From an uncultured Acetatifactor sp. (lineage in GTDB: Bacteria > Bacillota > Clostridia > Lachnospirales > Lachnospiraceae), in assembly GCA_910579755.1 (NCBI GenBank), contig CAJTVB010000006.1, positions 1-64,000 of the forward strand: 64,000 nucleotides of DNA, in the 5' to 3' direction. The notes beneath the pieces are model-generated. The model was given only the letters and a program-made list of their open reading frames with translations, was not told the DNA's origin and did no database searches. The first letter of the stretch is position 1, and every line of letters begins with the position of its first letter. This document shows, one piece after another, positions 1-7,717 of this stretch. The position numbers and the translations under genes were made by a program.

Positions 1-91
1 CCATAAATCCATATGGAAGAGTTATTTTTTTGATAGAACTTTCAACTCTCAAGTAATGAAAAGTAATCTATTGTATAATGACAGCTGCAAT

Positions 92-121
92 ACTCCTTTG
101 AACGTACAAAGGCCGCGGAGT
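92..121 (+). promoter_or_regulatory. Leader hairpin covering the AviRa-like ribosome binding site
   Basis: CCTTTG (95-100) can pair with CAAAGG (107-112), and ACTCC (92-96) with GGAGT (117-121), which contains the GGAG ribosome binding site of the gene starting at 128. The two pairings share bases, so they are alternatives or a partly bulged stem. A -10-like TATAAT lies at 74-79 without a convincing -35. Translational control, as in other rRNA methyltransferase resistance genes, is inference only. Confidence 0.35.
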
Positions 122-127
122 GAGCGT

Positions 128-853
128 ATGGTATACAAATATAGCGAAAAAAAGAATTTTGAAGATCTGGCCAGTGGAAGAGTCATAGCTCAAAAATCCG
201 GACACCCCAATTTTCCTGTAAGGCTGGCACAGGAAATATTCAGCAGATGCTTATCTCGACTGGATAACCCTGATCAAATATGTATTTATGATCCCTGCTG
301 TGGAGGCGGTTATTTGCTCACGGTCCTTGGCTTTTTGAATTTTGAGAGAATAAACACGATTGTGGCTTCTGATATAAGCGATGAGGCGATACGGCTTGCC
401 GGCGAGAATTTATCGCTGCTTGATAAAGACGGGCTTCAAAAGCGTATTCGGCAATTAAATCATTTGCTGTCATTACATAATAAAATTTCGCACATGGAAG
501 CATTAAATAGTGCAAATAATTTATTAAATATATTGACAAACTCAAGACATGAAATCGAACACATAGTATTTAAAACAGATATTTTATCAAATTGTCCATT
601 GGATAACCGGAATTTTAAAGCAGATATCATAATGACTGATGTTCCTTACGGGAATCTTGTCGAGTGGCACAACAGGGATCAGGATAATGTCAATTTGCTG
701 GATCAGCTTTTACCGGCAACAAAGGAAAATACTGTGGTTGCCATATGCTCGGACAAGTCACAGAGGTTTCAGTCGGATCATTTCCAAAGGGTGGAAAAGC
801 AAGTAATTGGTAAACGCTTATTTCAAATATTCAGATTAGCGCAGCTCAGATAA
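128..853 (+). CDS. aviRa: AviRa-like 23S rRNA (guanine) methyltransferase
   Basis: This 241-residue protein resembles AviRa from the avilamycin producer Streptomyces viridochromogenes, which methylates a guanine of 23S rRNA in the orthosomycin binding region. Visible matches are FPVRLAQEIF (residues 29-38), the SAM-binding loop YDPCCGGGYLLTVLG (54-68), ASDIS (80-84) and the catalytic-type motif TDVPYG (170-175, DLPYG in AviRa). I chose the ATG at 128 because GGAG lies 8 bases upstream and the family N-terminus fits; the in-frame ATG at 56 has no good ribosome binding site. The AviRb-like gene starts 22 bases downstream. Both genes are much richer in A+T than most of the window, which suggests transfer. 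The family call rests on remembered sequence similarity; orthosomycin resistance is inferred. Confidence 0.85.
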   Translation: MVYKYSEKKNFEDLASGRVIAQKSGHPNFPVRLAQEIFSRCLSRLDNPDQICIYDPCCGGGYLLTVLGFLNFERINTIVASDISDEAIRLAGENLSLLDKDGLQKRIRQLNHLLSLHNKISHMEALNSANNLLNILTNSRHEIEHIVFKTDILSNCPLDNRNFKADIIMTDVPYGNLVEWHNRDQDNVNLLDQLLPATKENTVVAICSDKSQRFQSDHFQRVEKQVIGKRLFQIFRLAQLR

Positions 854-875
854 GCAAAATGAAAAGAGTGAAAAG

Positions 876-1706
876 ATGAAGGAAACAAAAATATTCAGTA
901 AAAACAGCACCTTTCAAAAATTTGAGGTGCTGAAAACAAATCGAAATAAACGTTACAGATACAATGAATTTCTGGTTGAAGGCGTCCGCAGCCTTAACGA
1001 GGCGGTAAAGAATAACTGGAAAATCAAATCCTTTCTTTATGATAAAAGCGACCTTTCCGATTGGGCGCAGGATATGATAAAAAGAGTAAATACCGATGTC
1101 AATTTTTGTCTGACTCCAGATCTGATGAAAGAGCTGAGCGGAAAAGAGGATACCTCAGAATTGATGGCCATAATTGAAATGCGGGAGGATAAGCTGGATC
1201 AAGTGATCCTTTCCCCCAACCCCTTTATTGTGTTGTTTGACCGTCCTTCAAACAAGGGGAATCTGGGTACTATGATACGCTCGTGTGATGCGCTGGGAGC
1301 GGATATGCTCATTATTACCGGTCACTCGGTAGATTTGTATGATACGGATGTTGTCGTTTCGGCAATGGGTTCTTTTTTTAATCTGCCTGTTATCAGGATT
1401 TCCGATAATAAAGCATTATTTGAATATATTGACAGGCTGAGAAACAAATATCCTGATTTTGTTACAATAGGAACTACGGCGCACAAAGAATATCCCATTT
1501 ATTCTGCAAATCTGACGTCTCCCCTTATGTTGATGATGGGAAATGAAACGATGGGATTAAACAAGGCATTTAAGGAGTATTGTGACCTGCTCTGCACAAT
1601 TCCAATGTCTGAAAAATCCTATGCCACATCGTTTAATGTAAGCTGTGCCGCTTCAATATTGATGTATGAAATTACAAGGCAAAGAGGAATGAATGAAATG
1701 AGATGA
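876..1706 (+). CDS. aviRb: AviRb-like 23S rRNA 2'-O-methyltransferase (SPOUT)
   Basis: This is a 276-residue TrmH/SpoU-type methyltransferase. The N-terminal substrate-binding part has NRNKRYRYNEFLVEGVR (22-38). The knotted SPOUT domain carries motif 1 (LFDRPSNKGNLGTMIRS, 120-136, with Asn129 and Arg135), motif 2 (GNETMGL, 222-228) and motif 3 (IPM plus SFNVSCAA, 242-259). AviRb methylates the ribose of a 23S rRNA uridine and acts together with AviRa in avilamycin resistance. The match extends beyond the general TrmH motifs, for example NRNKR, EFLV and the spacing of FDRP. Its position directly behind an AviRa-like gene makes this identity more likely than a housekeeping TrmH or RlmB. The ribosome binding site is weak (AAAAGAG), so coupling to the upstream gene is plausible. 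Confidence 0.85.
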   Translation: MKETKIFSKNSTFQKFEVLKTNRNKRYRYNEFLVEGVRSLNEAVKNNWKIKSFLYDKSDLSDWAQDMIKRVNTDVNFCLTPDLMKELSGKEDTSELMAIIEMREDKLDQVILSPNPFIVLFDRPSNKGNLGTMIRSCDALGADMLIITGHSVDLYDTDVVVSAMGSFFNLPVIRISDNKALFEYIDRLRNKYPDFVTIGTTAHKEYPIYSANLTSPLMLMMGNETMGLNKAFKEYCDLLCTIPMSEKSYATSFNVSCAASILMYEITRQRGMNEMR

Positions 1707-1722
1707 ATGCCAATCAAAAGCT

Positions 1723-1927
1723 ATGTTAAACCCAATGGCTATATTGGAAGCGGTATGTACAGCTGGAGCAACTGGCGGGGGGAGGTTTGCCATGATACAC
1801 CAGCGCATACAACGATGTGCGGCTGGAGGCTGATTACAGGAGCAGGAACGCGCTGCTGTGTGACCTTGCCTTCTGGACGGCTGCGTTTTTGTATCTGGTT
1901 GAAAATGCGTACGAGGAGGGGAAGCCT
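1723..1927 (+). pseudogene. Possible frameshifted gene remnant before the GNAT gene
   Basis: Two neighbouring reading frames here look protein-like and may be parts of one former gene. From 1723 a frame reads MLNPMAILEAVCTAGATGGG and ends near 1833. From about 1796 the next frame reads YTSAYNDVRLEADYRSRNAL and continues in frame into the acetyltransferase start. A single indel near 1795 would join them. I do not recognise the protein. It could equally be non-coding DNA, since no ribosome binding site or conserved motif supports either part. Confidence 0.25.
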
Positions 1928-2431
1928 ATGAGTAAAATCAGCATTGTACCTATGGTCACTGATGAGGATATGCAGGGCAAAGGCTATGTTCATTGGAAGG
2001 CCTGGCATGAAACCTACACCGGGCTGGTTGACCCTGCTTATTTGGAGAAAATGACGCTTGAAAAGTGCATTGATATAGCACAGCGCTGGCCGCAGAATCT
2101 GATGGTTGCAAAAGATGGTGACAAGGTTGTCGGTTTTGTCGGTTACGGTGCATATCGAGACGAGACCCTTGCCGATTGCGGCGAGGTATATGCTGTCTAT
2201 GTACTTGCGGATTACCATGGTCAGAAGGTCGGCTGCAGGCTGATGGACGCGGCTTTTGAAAAGCTTGCGGATTATAAGCGGATCGCTGTCTGGGTGCTGA
2301 AGGGCAACGATAAGGCAATTCGGTTTTATGAAAGATACGGTTTCCGCTTTGATGGTACGGAGAGCGAAATCGAACTTGGCACTCCGAATACGGAAATCCG
2401 GATGGTTTATGATAAACATGGGTTAGTATGA
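1928..2431 (+). CDS. GNAT family N-acetyltransferase
   Basis: This 167-residue protein has the GNAT fold signature. Strand 4 and the acetyl-CoA loop are seen in VYAVYVLADYHGQKVGCRLM (about residues 90-109, a Q/R-x-x-G-x-G/A-like turn), followed by AVWVLKGNDKAIRFYERYGF (about 122-141), typical of GNAT motif B. It transfers an acetyl group from acetyl-CoA to an amine; the substrate cannot be told. The ATG at 1928 has AGGAGGG at 1914-1920. The frame is open further upstream to a GTG at 1817, but those codons do not fit the family N-terminus. The setting next to rRNA methyltransferase resistance genes makes antibiotic acetylation conceivable, but nothing in the sequence shows it. Confidence 0.8.
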   Translation: MSKISIVPMVTDEDMQGKGYVHWKAWHETYTGLVDPAYLEKMTLEKCIDIAQRWPQNLMVAKDGDKVVGFVGYGAYRDETLADCGEVYAVYVLADYHGQKVGCRLMDAAFEKLADYKRIAVWVLKGNDKAIRFYERYGFRFDGTESEIELGTPNTEIRMVYDKHGLV

Positions 2432-2495
2432 TAGTGTTTGAACTGTAATGAAATTGGCCAGAGCGGATTTTAAATAAATAAGGAAGGATACGGAT

Positions 2496-2723
2496 ATGTC
2501 AGATATAAATTATGAAATAAAAGAGGAATTGGGAGTGCTTTCCAAAAGCACGAAAGGCTGGACAAAAGAACTAAATCTTGTTTCCTGGAATGGGGCGCCG
2601 GCCAAGTATGACATAAGAGACTGGGCGCCAAATCATGAAAAGATGGGAAAGGGCATCACATTAACAGAAGAGGAGGCAGAGGCGTTATACAGGATTTTGG
2701 CCAAGCAGTTTGAGAGGCAGTGA
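2496..2723 (+). CDS. YdbC/PC4-like single-stranded DNA-binding protein
   Basis: This 75-residue protein is of the small YdbC family, a PC4-like fold in Firmicutes. Recognisable features are KEELGVLSKSTKGWTKELNL near the start, WNGAPAKYDIRDWAP in the middle and the closing GITLTEEEAEALYRIL helix. Family members bind single-stranded DNA and are thought to act in transcription or repair; the cellular role is not well defined. Length and start match the family, and AAGGAAGG precedes the ATG. It appears to be a single-gene unit, followed by a hairpin and a convergent operon. Confidence 0.8.
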   Translation: MSDINYEIKEELGVLSKSTKGWTKELNLVSWNGAPAKYDIRDWAPNHEKMGKGITLTEEEAEALYRILAKQFERQ

Positions 2724-2736
2724 GGATTCTTTGTGC

Positions 2737-2764
2737 GGTTGGACGCTCCTTGGAGCATCCAACC
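2737..2764. repeat. Inverted repeat between convergent genes
   Basis: GGTTGGACGCT and AGCATCCAACC form an 11-bp stem with one mismatch around a 6-base spacer (CCTTGG). No T-run follows on either strand, so it may be a weak terminator or simply a palindrome separating the YdbC-like gene from the convergent transporter operon. Confidence 0.4.
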
Positions 2765-2803
2765 TGACTCCCACATTCGCAAAACCGCGCTTCTGCGTGT
2801 GCC

Positions 2804-3094
2804 TTAAGTGAAATAGGTGTTAAGCATCAGTGCCAGGAATATGATACCTGCCACAGCATAAAGGCCGTTCACAATCAGGCAGAGCTTCATTAAGTAGTTC
2901 TTAGCCTTTGCCCAGCCATAAGAAAGACCCGTAAATAATCCGCTGAATATCATAAATGATGCGTAGCTGGCGATCATGATTTCCGCCACAGGCGATTCCA
3001 GCGCCCAGTTATACCGCCTCAGCAGGAGAATTGTCCAGGGCACAAAAAGCATAAATGTACTTACAGCAGTTAAGATCTTGTTTTTCATAATCAT
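2804..3094 (-). CDS. Small membrane protein of the LanFEG-type operon
   Basis: This 96-residue hydrophobic protein has three likely membrane spans (about residues 8-26, 38-58 and 70-93) and few charged residues apart from the N-terminus and a short basic loop near YGWAKAKNYLMK. It is the last gene of the four-gene minus-strand operon, and its ATG overlaps the stop of the upstream permease by 4 bases. Small extra membrane proteins sometimes accompany peptide self-protection transporters. Whether it is a transporter subunit or a separate immunity protein cannot be told; I do not recognise a named family. Confidence 0.55.
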   Translation of the reverse strand: MIMKNKILTAVSTFMLFVPWTILLLRRYNWALESPVAEIMIASYASFMIFSGLFTGLSYGWAKAKNYLMKLCLIVNGLYAVAGIIFLALMLNTYFT

Positions 3095-3864
3095 TCTCTC
3101 CTTTCGGCCTGCCCAAAACGGATGCAGGAAATAAATAAAGTGATGAGGGTGACAGCAATTGCCACAGGGATCCAGGGGATAAGCGTAACCTGTGCCGTGT
3201 CAAGGTTTGCCGCAAGCTTTCCGTATTCCGATGTGATTACAAAAAAGGGATATGACATGGGATAGGCAAACCACAGCTTTGTATTGATTATCAACACAGA
3301 GGGCACAATGGAGGCCAGGCCGATACCCACGGAAAAAATGGGCGTTTGGATGGATACGGACAGCATATAGAAAAATGCAGTCATCGGTATGGCGGACAGA
3401 AACAAAAGTCCCATTTCCTTTGCCACAAAAACAGGCGGTAAAATAAAATTGTAATCCTGGGCAGCGGAGCAGATAGCGGCGCTTCCATAATACATTCCGG
3501 CCATCATCAGGAGCTGTGCAGCCGCCAATGCAAGCAGTACCATAAACTTTGCCAGACAAAGCTTCATAGAATGAATGGGTAAAGCCAGCATTTTTATAAT
3601 TCCCTTATTCATCCGCTCTGTCTGATTTAAAAGCACTGTGCCGACCACCATGCTTGCCGGAAACATGAACCAGGACATTGCCATAAAGCCTTGAATAAAA
3701 AAATTATTTTCCGGAGAAATCCCTTCCGCCTGCATGCCAAAATTCAGATGTACATTCAGGATAGACGGGAGCCACAGGATTATTGTGGCCGCGAGTAGAA
3801 TAAAAAGGATCCTGGAGCGTTTGATTTTCATAAATTCAACGCTTACAAGGGATATAAAGCTCAT
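3091..3864 (-). CDS. LanG-like ABC-2 permease, lantibiotic self-protection
   Basis: This 257-residue permease has about six membrane segments and the layout of MutG/EpiG-type subunits: an N-terminal FISLVSVEFMKIKRSRILFI followed by a first span, and a cytoplasmic NQTERMNKGIIKMLALPIHS segment. Such subunits pair with a LanE partner and a LanF ATPase to expel lantibiotics from the membrane. The start overlaps the lanE-like stop by 4 bases. It is the third gene of the operon. Peptide transport is a family inference; no lantibiotic biosynthesis gene is present nearby. Confidence 0.75.
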   Translation of the reverse strand: MSFISLVSVEFMKIKRSRILFILLAATIILWLPSILNVHLNFGMQAEGISPENNFFIQGFMAMSWFMFPASMVVGTVLLNQTERMNKGIIKMLALPIHSMKLCLAKFMVLLALAAAQLLMMAGMYYGSAAICSAAQDYNFILPPVFVAKEMGLLFLSAIPMTAFFYMLSVSIQTPIFSVGIGLASIVPSVLIINTKLWFAYPMSYPFFVITSEYGKLAANLDTAQVTLIPWIPVAIAVTLITLFISCIRFGQAERRE

Positions 3865-4583
3865 TCAAACCACCTCCTTATCCGGAGCAAAAGCAGCTCT
3901 GCCAAAACAAGAATTGCAAGTTCTGCGGCGGCTGCAGTAATAAAAGCGATTATCTGTGACCGGTCTGCATCGGCAAATATTTGAAAGGGCATTGCAAAAG
4001 GGAAGAGGGAAGGCATAAAGCGATCCGTGGGCAGCATTGTTGCGGTAAATGTGCAGACAACACCGATGCCCAGCGATACCCACATATTCCTGCAGATCTG
4101 TGCAATAAGGAGCGACAGGATCATGCAGGGCAGCAACAGCCCAAATGCATACCCGAAGCTTTTGCATAATTCCATCCAGAAATCTTTTCCGATTTCCATC
4201 CAATAGCAGGAGCAAAATGCAATTGCCCCCGCTTCGATTGCCAGCGCCGCAGCACTCATCATAATTGTCAACAGCGCTTTGCCGAAAAAGACCGAGCTTT
4301 CCCAAATGGGAAGAGATTTTACTTTTTGTATCGCATTGTCGGCATACTCAATATGGTATAAGAGACAGGTTCCCGACGTGACAAGCAGTATATTCAGCAT
4401 TGCCATCATCTGCCAATTTGCATGGAACAGAATTGAAACAGGATTGCCCTGCCGGGTAAGGTACATTTCTGACCGCACAGCCATATTCACGACAGGGACG
4501 GCGGCAGCCAGCATGCCGCCCGCTATATATGCGGCTAAAAGACCGGTTCGTTTTGCCTTCTTAAATTCTAAAAAAACACTCAT
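3861..4583 (-). CDS. LanE-like ABC-2 permease, lantibiotic self-protection
   Basis: This 240-residue integral membrane protein begins FLEFKKAKRTGLLAAYIAGG, the usual start of MutE/EpiE-type permeases, and carries the characteristic WQMMAMLNILL and EYADNAIQKVKSLPIWES segments (about residues 55-100), with about six spans. It is expected to form a heterodimeric channel with the downstream LanG-like protein and use the LanF-like ATPase. The start overlaps the ATPase stop by 4 bases, so the subunits are translationally coupled. It could serve another membrane-active peptide such as bacitracin or a host defensin. Confidence 0.75.
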   Translation of the reverse strand: MSVFLEFKKAKRTGLLAAYIAGGMLAAAVPVVNMAVRSEMYLTRQGNPVSILFHANWQMMAMLNILLVTSGTCLLYHIEYADNAIQKVKSLPIWESSVFFGKALLTIMMSAAALAIEAGAIAFCSCYWMEIGKDFWMELCKSFGYAFGLLLPCMILSLLIAQICRNMWVSLGIGVVCTFTATMLPTDRFMPSLFPFAMPFQIFADADRSQIIAFITAAAAELAILVLAELLLLRIRRWFE

Positions 4584-5335
4584 TGTTCTCCACCTCTTTT
4601 CTGATTGTCGGCATCGATCAGAGCAAGAAAGGTCTCTTCCAGATTATAGGTAGGATATCCCCTGGAATGAGCGCTGGCTTTCAGCTCGTCAAGAGTTCCC
4701 TCAAACAGCAGATGCCCATGATTCAGAATACCGATATTATCAGCCATCAGTTCAACCTCGGCCAGCAGGTGGGAGGAGACCAGAACGGTACAGCCGAATT
4801 TTTCCGGCAGAGAGCGGATCAGTGTTCTGATCTCGTGAATACCCACAGGGTCAAGGCCGTTTGTGGGCTCATCCAGAATCAGAATCGGAGGCTTTCCGAT
4901 CAGGGCGCTTGCCAGCCCCAGACGTTGCTTCATCCCAAGAGAATACTTTTTAGCAACCCGTTTCTTAAACTGTGTCAGCCCTACAAGCTCCAGCGCTTCC
5001 GATACAGAGGATTTCGGAAGGCCCAATATTCTGCGGACAATTTCCAGATTTTCCTCACCGGTTAAATTTCCGTAAAAAGCTGGCGCTTCGATAAAAGAAC
5101 CGATTTCCTTCAGAATCGACACTCTGTTTTCCGGGTACTTTTTTCCGTCAACCGTAAACGAGCCGCTTGTGGGCCTGGCAAGCCCCAGAAACATTTTCAT
5201 TGTGGTGGATTTCCCTGCGCCGTTCGGACCCAGAAATCCGTAAACTGTGCCCTTCGGAATGTGCAGCGACACATCCGAAACGGCGGTAAAATCAGCATAG
5301 GACTTGGTTAAATGTCTGGTTTCAATGATATACAT
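4580..5335 (-). CDS. LanF-like ABC transporter ATPase
   Basis: This 251-residue ATPase has Walker A GPNGAGKST (about 36-44), the signature YSLGMKQRLGLA (about 130-141), Walker B ILILDEPTNGLDP (about 151-163) and a switch histidine in VSSHLLAEVE. The ILDEPTNGLDPVGIHE stretch is typical of LanF/BcrA-type ATPases. It starts the minus-strand operon with GGAGG before the ATG and is followed by overlapping LanE- and LanG-like genes. The promoter region carries four 11-bp phased repeats. Function in detoxifying antimicrobial peptides is inferred from family and from the divergent kinase-regulator pair. Confidence 0.85.
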   Translation of the reverse strand: MYIIETRHLTKSYADFTAVSDVSLHIPKGTVYGFLGPNGAGKSTTMKMFLGLARPTSGSFTVDGKKYPENRVSILKEIGSFIEAPAFYGNLTGEENLEIVRRILGLPKSSVSEALELVGLTQFKKRVAKKYSLGMKQRLGLASALIGKPPILILDEPTNGLDPVGIHEIRTLIRSLPEKFGCTVLVSSHLLAEVELMADNIGILNHGHLLFEGTLDELKASAHSRGYPTYNLEETFLALIDADNQKRGGEQ

Positions 5336-5365
5336 TTGTTACCTCCTTCTCATCATCGCAGTCCT

Positions 5366-5420
5366 ATTGTAGCTTCCGCTCCTTGCATTAACCTTCTCGT
5401 ATCCTTACATTTACCTTACA
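5366..5420 (-). promoter_or_regulatory. Four 11-bp phased repeats and -10 box of the LanFEG-type operon
   Basis: Read on the minus strand, TGTAAGG (5414-5420), TGTAAGG (5403-5409), GAGAAGG (5392-5398) and TGCAAGG (5381-5387) recur exactly every 11 bases. A -10-like TACAAT lies at 5366-5371. The innermost repeats occupy the -35 position, as expected for a promoter activated by an OmpR-family regulator bound as tandem dimers on one helix face. The likely regulator is the divergent gene at 5502. The repeats are seen directly; the binding is inferred. Confidence 0.65.
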
Positions 5421-5501
5421 ATTCCGGATACACTTATGCAGAGGGGTGTTTTTATGGTAAAATGTGCTTATTCGGAAAGGACCCAATCAGGAGGTATCCC
5501 C

Positions 5502-6206
5502 ATGAGCTTTGACTATTTAAAACAAAAACGCATAATGCTGGTGGATGACGAGCAGGAGCTTTTAGATTTGGTGGCATCGATTTTAAAGGAGGAGGGCTTT
5601 ACAAATGTTCAGACCGCAAAAACCGTGAATGAAGCCATTGCCCTTTCAGAAAAATACTGTCCGGAGCTTGCAATTCTCGATGTAATGCTTCCCGACGGCA
5701 GCGGCTTTGACCTTATGAAGCGGCTGAAAAGCATAGCGGACTATCCGGTATTGTTTTTGACAGCCCGTGGTGAGGATGAGGATAAATTCTGCGGCTTTGG
5801 TCTTGGAGCAGATGATTATATGGTAAAGCCCTTTTTGCCGAAGGAGCTTTTATTTCGAGTCAATGCCATTCTCCGCAGGAGCTATAAGGCGGAGAATCCG
5901 CTTGTGAAGCTGGCCGCCAGTGAAATTGACTTTGACCGTGCGGAGGTCATTAGGGGCGGGGAGCATCTTTCGCTTACGGCAAAGGAGCATGACATTCTTG
6001 CCGCTCTGTATCGGAACGCGGGAAGAATTGTTACAATTGATGCTCTGTGCGAAGCCGCCTGGGGAGATAATCCCTTTGGCTATGAGAACTCGCTGATGGC
6101 ACATATTCGCCGCATCAGAGAAAAGATTGAAGCGAGTCCATCCCATCCTGCTTCTCTCATTACGATTAAGGGACTGGGATATAAGCTTATGGTGGAAGGA
6201 AAATGA
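5502..6206 (+). CDS. OmpR-family response regulator (LanR-like)
   Basis: This 234-residue regulator has a receiver domain with IMLVDDEQELLDLV at the start, the phosphoacceptor aspartate in LAILDVMLPDGSG and the conserved lysine in DYMVKPFLPKELL. The C-terminal winged helix has LTAKEHDILAAL and the closing ITIKGLGYKL. The ATG at 5502 is preceded by AGGAGG (5489-5494), so the longer frame from 5436 is not used. The kinase gene starts 14 bases after the stop. Divergent transcription from the LanFEG-type operon indicates that it controls that transporter. Confidence 0.85.
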   Translation: MSFDYLKQKRIMLVDDEQELLDLVASILKEEGFTNVQTAKTVNEAIALSEKYCPELAILDVMLPDGSGFDLMKRLKSIADYPVLFLTARGEDEDKFCGFGLGADDYMVKPFLPKELLFRVNAILRRSYKAENPLVKLAASEIDFDRAEVIRGGEHLSLTAKEHDILAALYRNAGRIVTIDALCEAAWGDNPFGYENSLMAHIRRIREKIEASPSHPASLITIKGLGYKLMVEGK

Positions 6207-6219
6207 AAGGGAAAATGAA

Positions 6220-7626
6220 ATGAAAAGCGTGCTGAAGCTGATACGGCGTTTTGTGGGCATCATGCTCCTGGCGGCTGTTTTGCTGGTTGGTTTGAATTTT
6301 ATATTGCTGGCCGTATATACGTTGAGCTGGATGCCCAATGCCCATCCCTGGAAGACCGCGGAGGAGGTTGCCGGTTACCTGGTTCAGGATGACGGCAGCT
6401 ATTTCCTGCCGGAGGAAATAGCCCGGGAATTGGAGGAAGCGGATGTATGGGGCATTTTGATTGACAATACTGCTATGCAGGTAGTGTGGCAGTCCGACAA
6501 TCTGCCGGAAACGGTTCCTGAAGCATATTCTGCAGCAGATATTGCACGCCTCACCCGAGGTTATATTGACGGGTATCCCACATTTACAGCCGGAGCAGAG
6601 AATGGACTGGTGGTATTGGGCTATCCGAAGGACAGCTTTTGGAAGCATATATGGCCCAGCTGGGACTATGATCTGATCGCAGATTTGCCGAAGACCATGT
6701 TTTCTGTCCTGGCGGTAAATATTGCGTTGATCTTTGTGATCTATATGCTTGCCAATTCAGGAGTGCTGAAGGCGGTAAAGCCTATTGTGAGAGGAATACA
6801 GGCGCTGCCTGCAAAAGAAGCCATTCATATAAGAGAAAAAGGTCTTTTGTCCGAGCTTGCGGTAAATATTAATAAGACCTCGGAAATTTTGCAGTCTCAA
6901 AGCAGGCAGCTTCGGAAAAAGGAGACTGCGAGAGCAAACTGGATTGCGGGAGTATCTCACGACATACGCACACCGCTGTCCATGGTTATGGGCTATGCAG
7001 GCCAGCTGGAAAGCGATATGCGGTTATCGGAGGAGGACCGTAAAAAGGCGGCGGTCATTGTACAGCAGAGCAAGCGAATGCGAAATTTAATCAATGATCT
7101 GAATCTTGCCTCCAAATTGGAGTATAATATGCAGCCGGTCAATCCTGCAAGGCAGAATCTGATTGCCGTTGTCCGTCAGGCAGCAGTGGATTTCATCAAT
7201 ATGGATATTGATGAAAAGTACCCTGTTGAATGGGAAACGGATGAAAATCTGACCGCCTGCTTTGCCGAGGTTGACGGGGAGCTGATAAAGCGGGCAGTAA
7301 GCAATCTTATCTCAAATTGCATCAATCATAATAAACAGGGATGCCGCATCCATGTGAGCGTGCGGGTTGAAAACAGTAACTGTATCACAGCGGTTGAAGA
7401 TGACGGTGTGGGAGCTGATGAGGAACTGATCAAGCGGCTGGACAACGCTCCGCATTATATGGTTTGCGATGAAAATATCTCCGAGCAGCGCCATGGTCTG
7501 GGACTGCTGATCGTGAAGCAGATTATGGCGGTACATGGCGGGACGGTTCATATCGGGCACAGCGCATATGGCGGTTTCTCCGTTCAATTAATATTGCCGC
7601 TTGCCGGGGCTGGAAATGGGAAATAG
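6220..7626 (+). CDS. Sensor histidine kinase (LanK-like)
   Basis: This 468-residue kinase has a first membrane span (about 11-35), an extracytoplasmic loop of about 120 residues and a second span (about 157-178). A linker with KAVKPIVRGIQALP and the H-box NWIAGVSHDIRTPL (phospho-acceptor His247) follow. The ATP-binding domain shows the N-box LISNCINHN, DDGVGAD and RHGLGLLIVKQI. The medium-sized extracellular loop fits sensing of a ligand at the membrane, in contrast to the tiny loops of BceS-type kinases. It follows the response regulator by 13 bases. The signal is unknown; a lantibiotic-like peptide is the natural guess from the adjacent transporter. Confidence 0.82.
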   Translation: MKSVLKLIRRFVGIMLLAAVLLVGLNFILLAVYTLSWMPNAHPWKTAEEVAGYLVQDDGSYFLPEEIARELEEADVWGILIDNTAMQVVWQSDNLPETVPEAYSAADIARLTRGYIDGYPTFTAGAENGLVVLGYPKDSFWKHIWPSWDYDLIADLPKTMFSVLAVNIALIFVIYMLANSGVLKAVKPIVRGIQALPAKEAIHIREKGLLSELAVNINKTSEILQSQSRQLRKKETARANWIAGVSHDIRTPLSMVMGYAGQLESDMRLSEEDRKKAAVIVQQSKRMRNLINDLNLASKLEYNMQPVNPARQNLIAVVRQAAVDFINMDIDEKYPVEWETDENLTACFAEVDGELIKRAVSNLISNCINHNKQGCRIHVSVRVENSNCITAVEDDGVGADEELIKRLDNAPHYMVCDENISEQRHGLGLLIVKQIMAVHGGTVHIGHSAYGGFSVQLILPLAGAGNGK

Positions 7627-7643
7627 AATTTTTAGAAAATAGA

Positions 7644-7674
7644 TTGACTCTCCTGTAAGGTCAGATGTTATACT
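7644..7674 (+). promoter_or_regulatory. MerR-type promoter with 19-bp spacer
   Basis: TTGACT (7644-7649) and TATACT (7669-7674) are separated by 19 bases, the stretched spacing typical of promoters twisted into activity by MerR-family proteins. The spacer contains CTCCTGTAAGGTCAG. It lies 43 bases before the MerR-type pseudogene, consistent with former autoregulation. Confidence 0.6.
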
Positions 7675-7717
7675 GCATACAGATTCGAATCGATCATCAT
7701 ATGAGAAGGGAGACAGT

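Noticed and set aside
13..33. Six-codon frame as a possible leader peptide of the AviRa-like gene
   Set aside because: It is too close to the window edge and too short to support; no ribosome binding site is visible.
1707..1931. Open frame of 74 codons directly after the AviRb-like gene
   Set aside because: Its composition (many Trp, Cys, Arg) and lack of a ribosome binding site do not look like protein; the neighbouring frames are more protein-like.
2724..7717. Search for a lantibiotic precursor or modification enzyme near the LanFEG genes
   Set aside because: No LanA-like short peptide, LanM, LanB, LanC or LanT was seen in the flanks.
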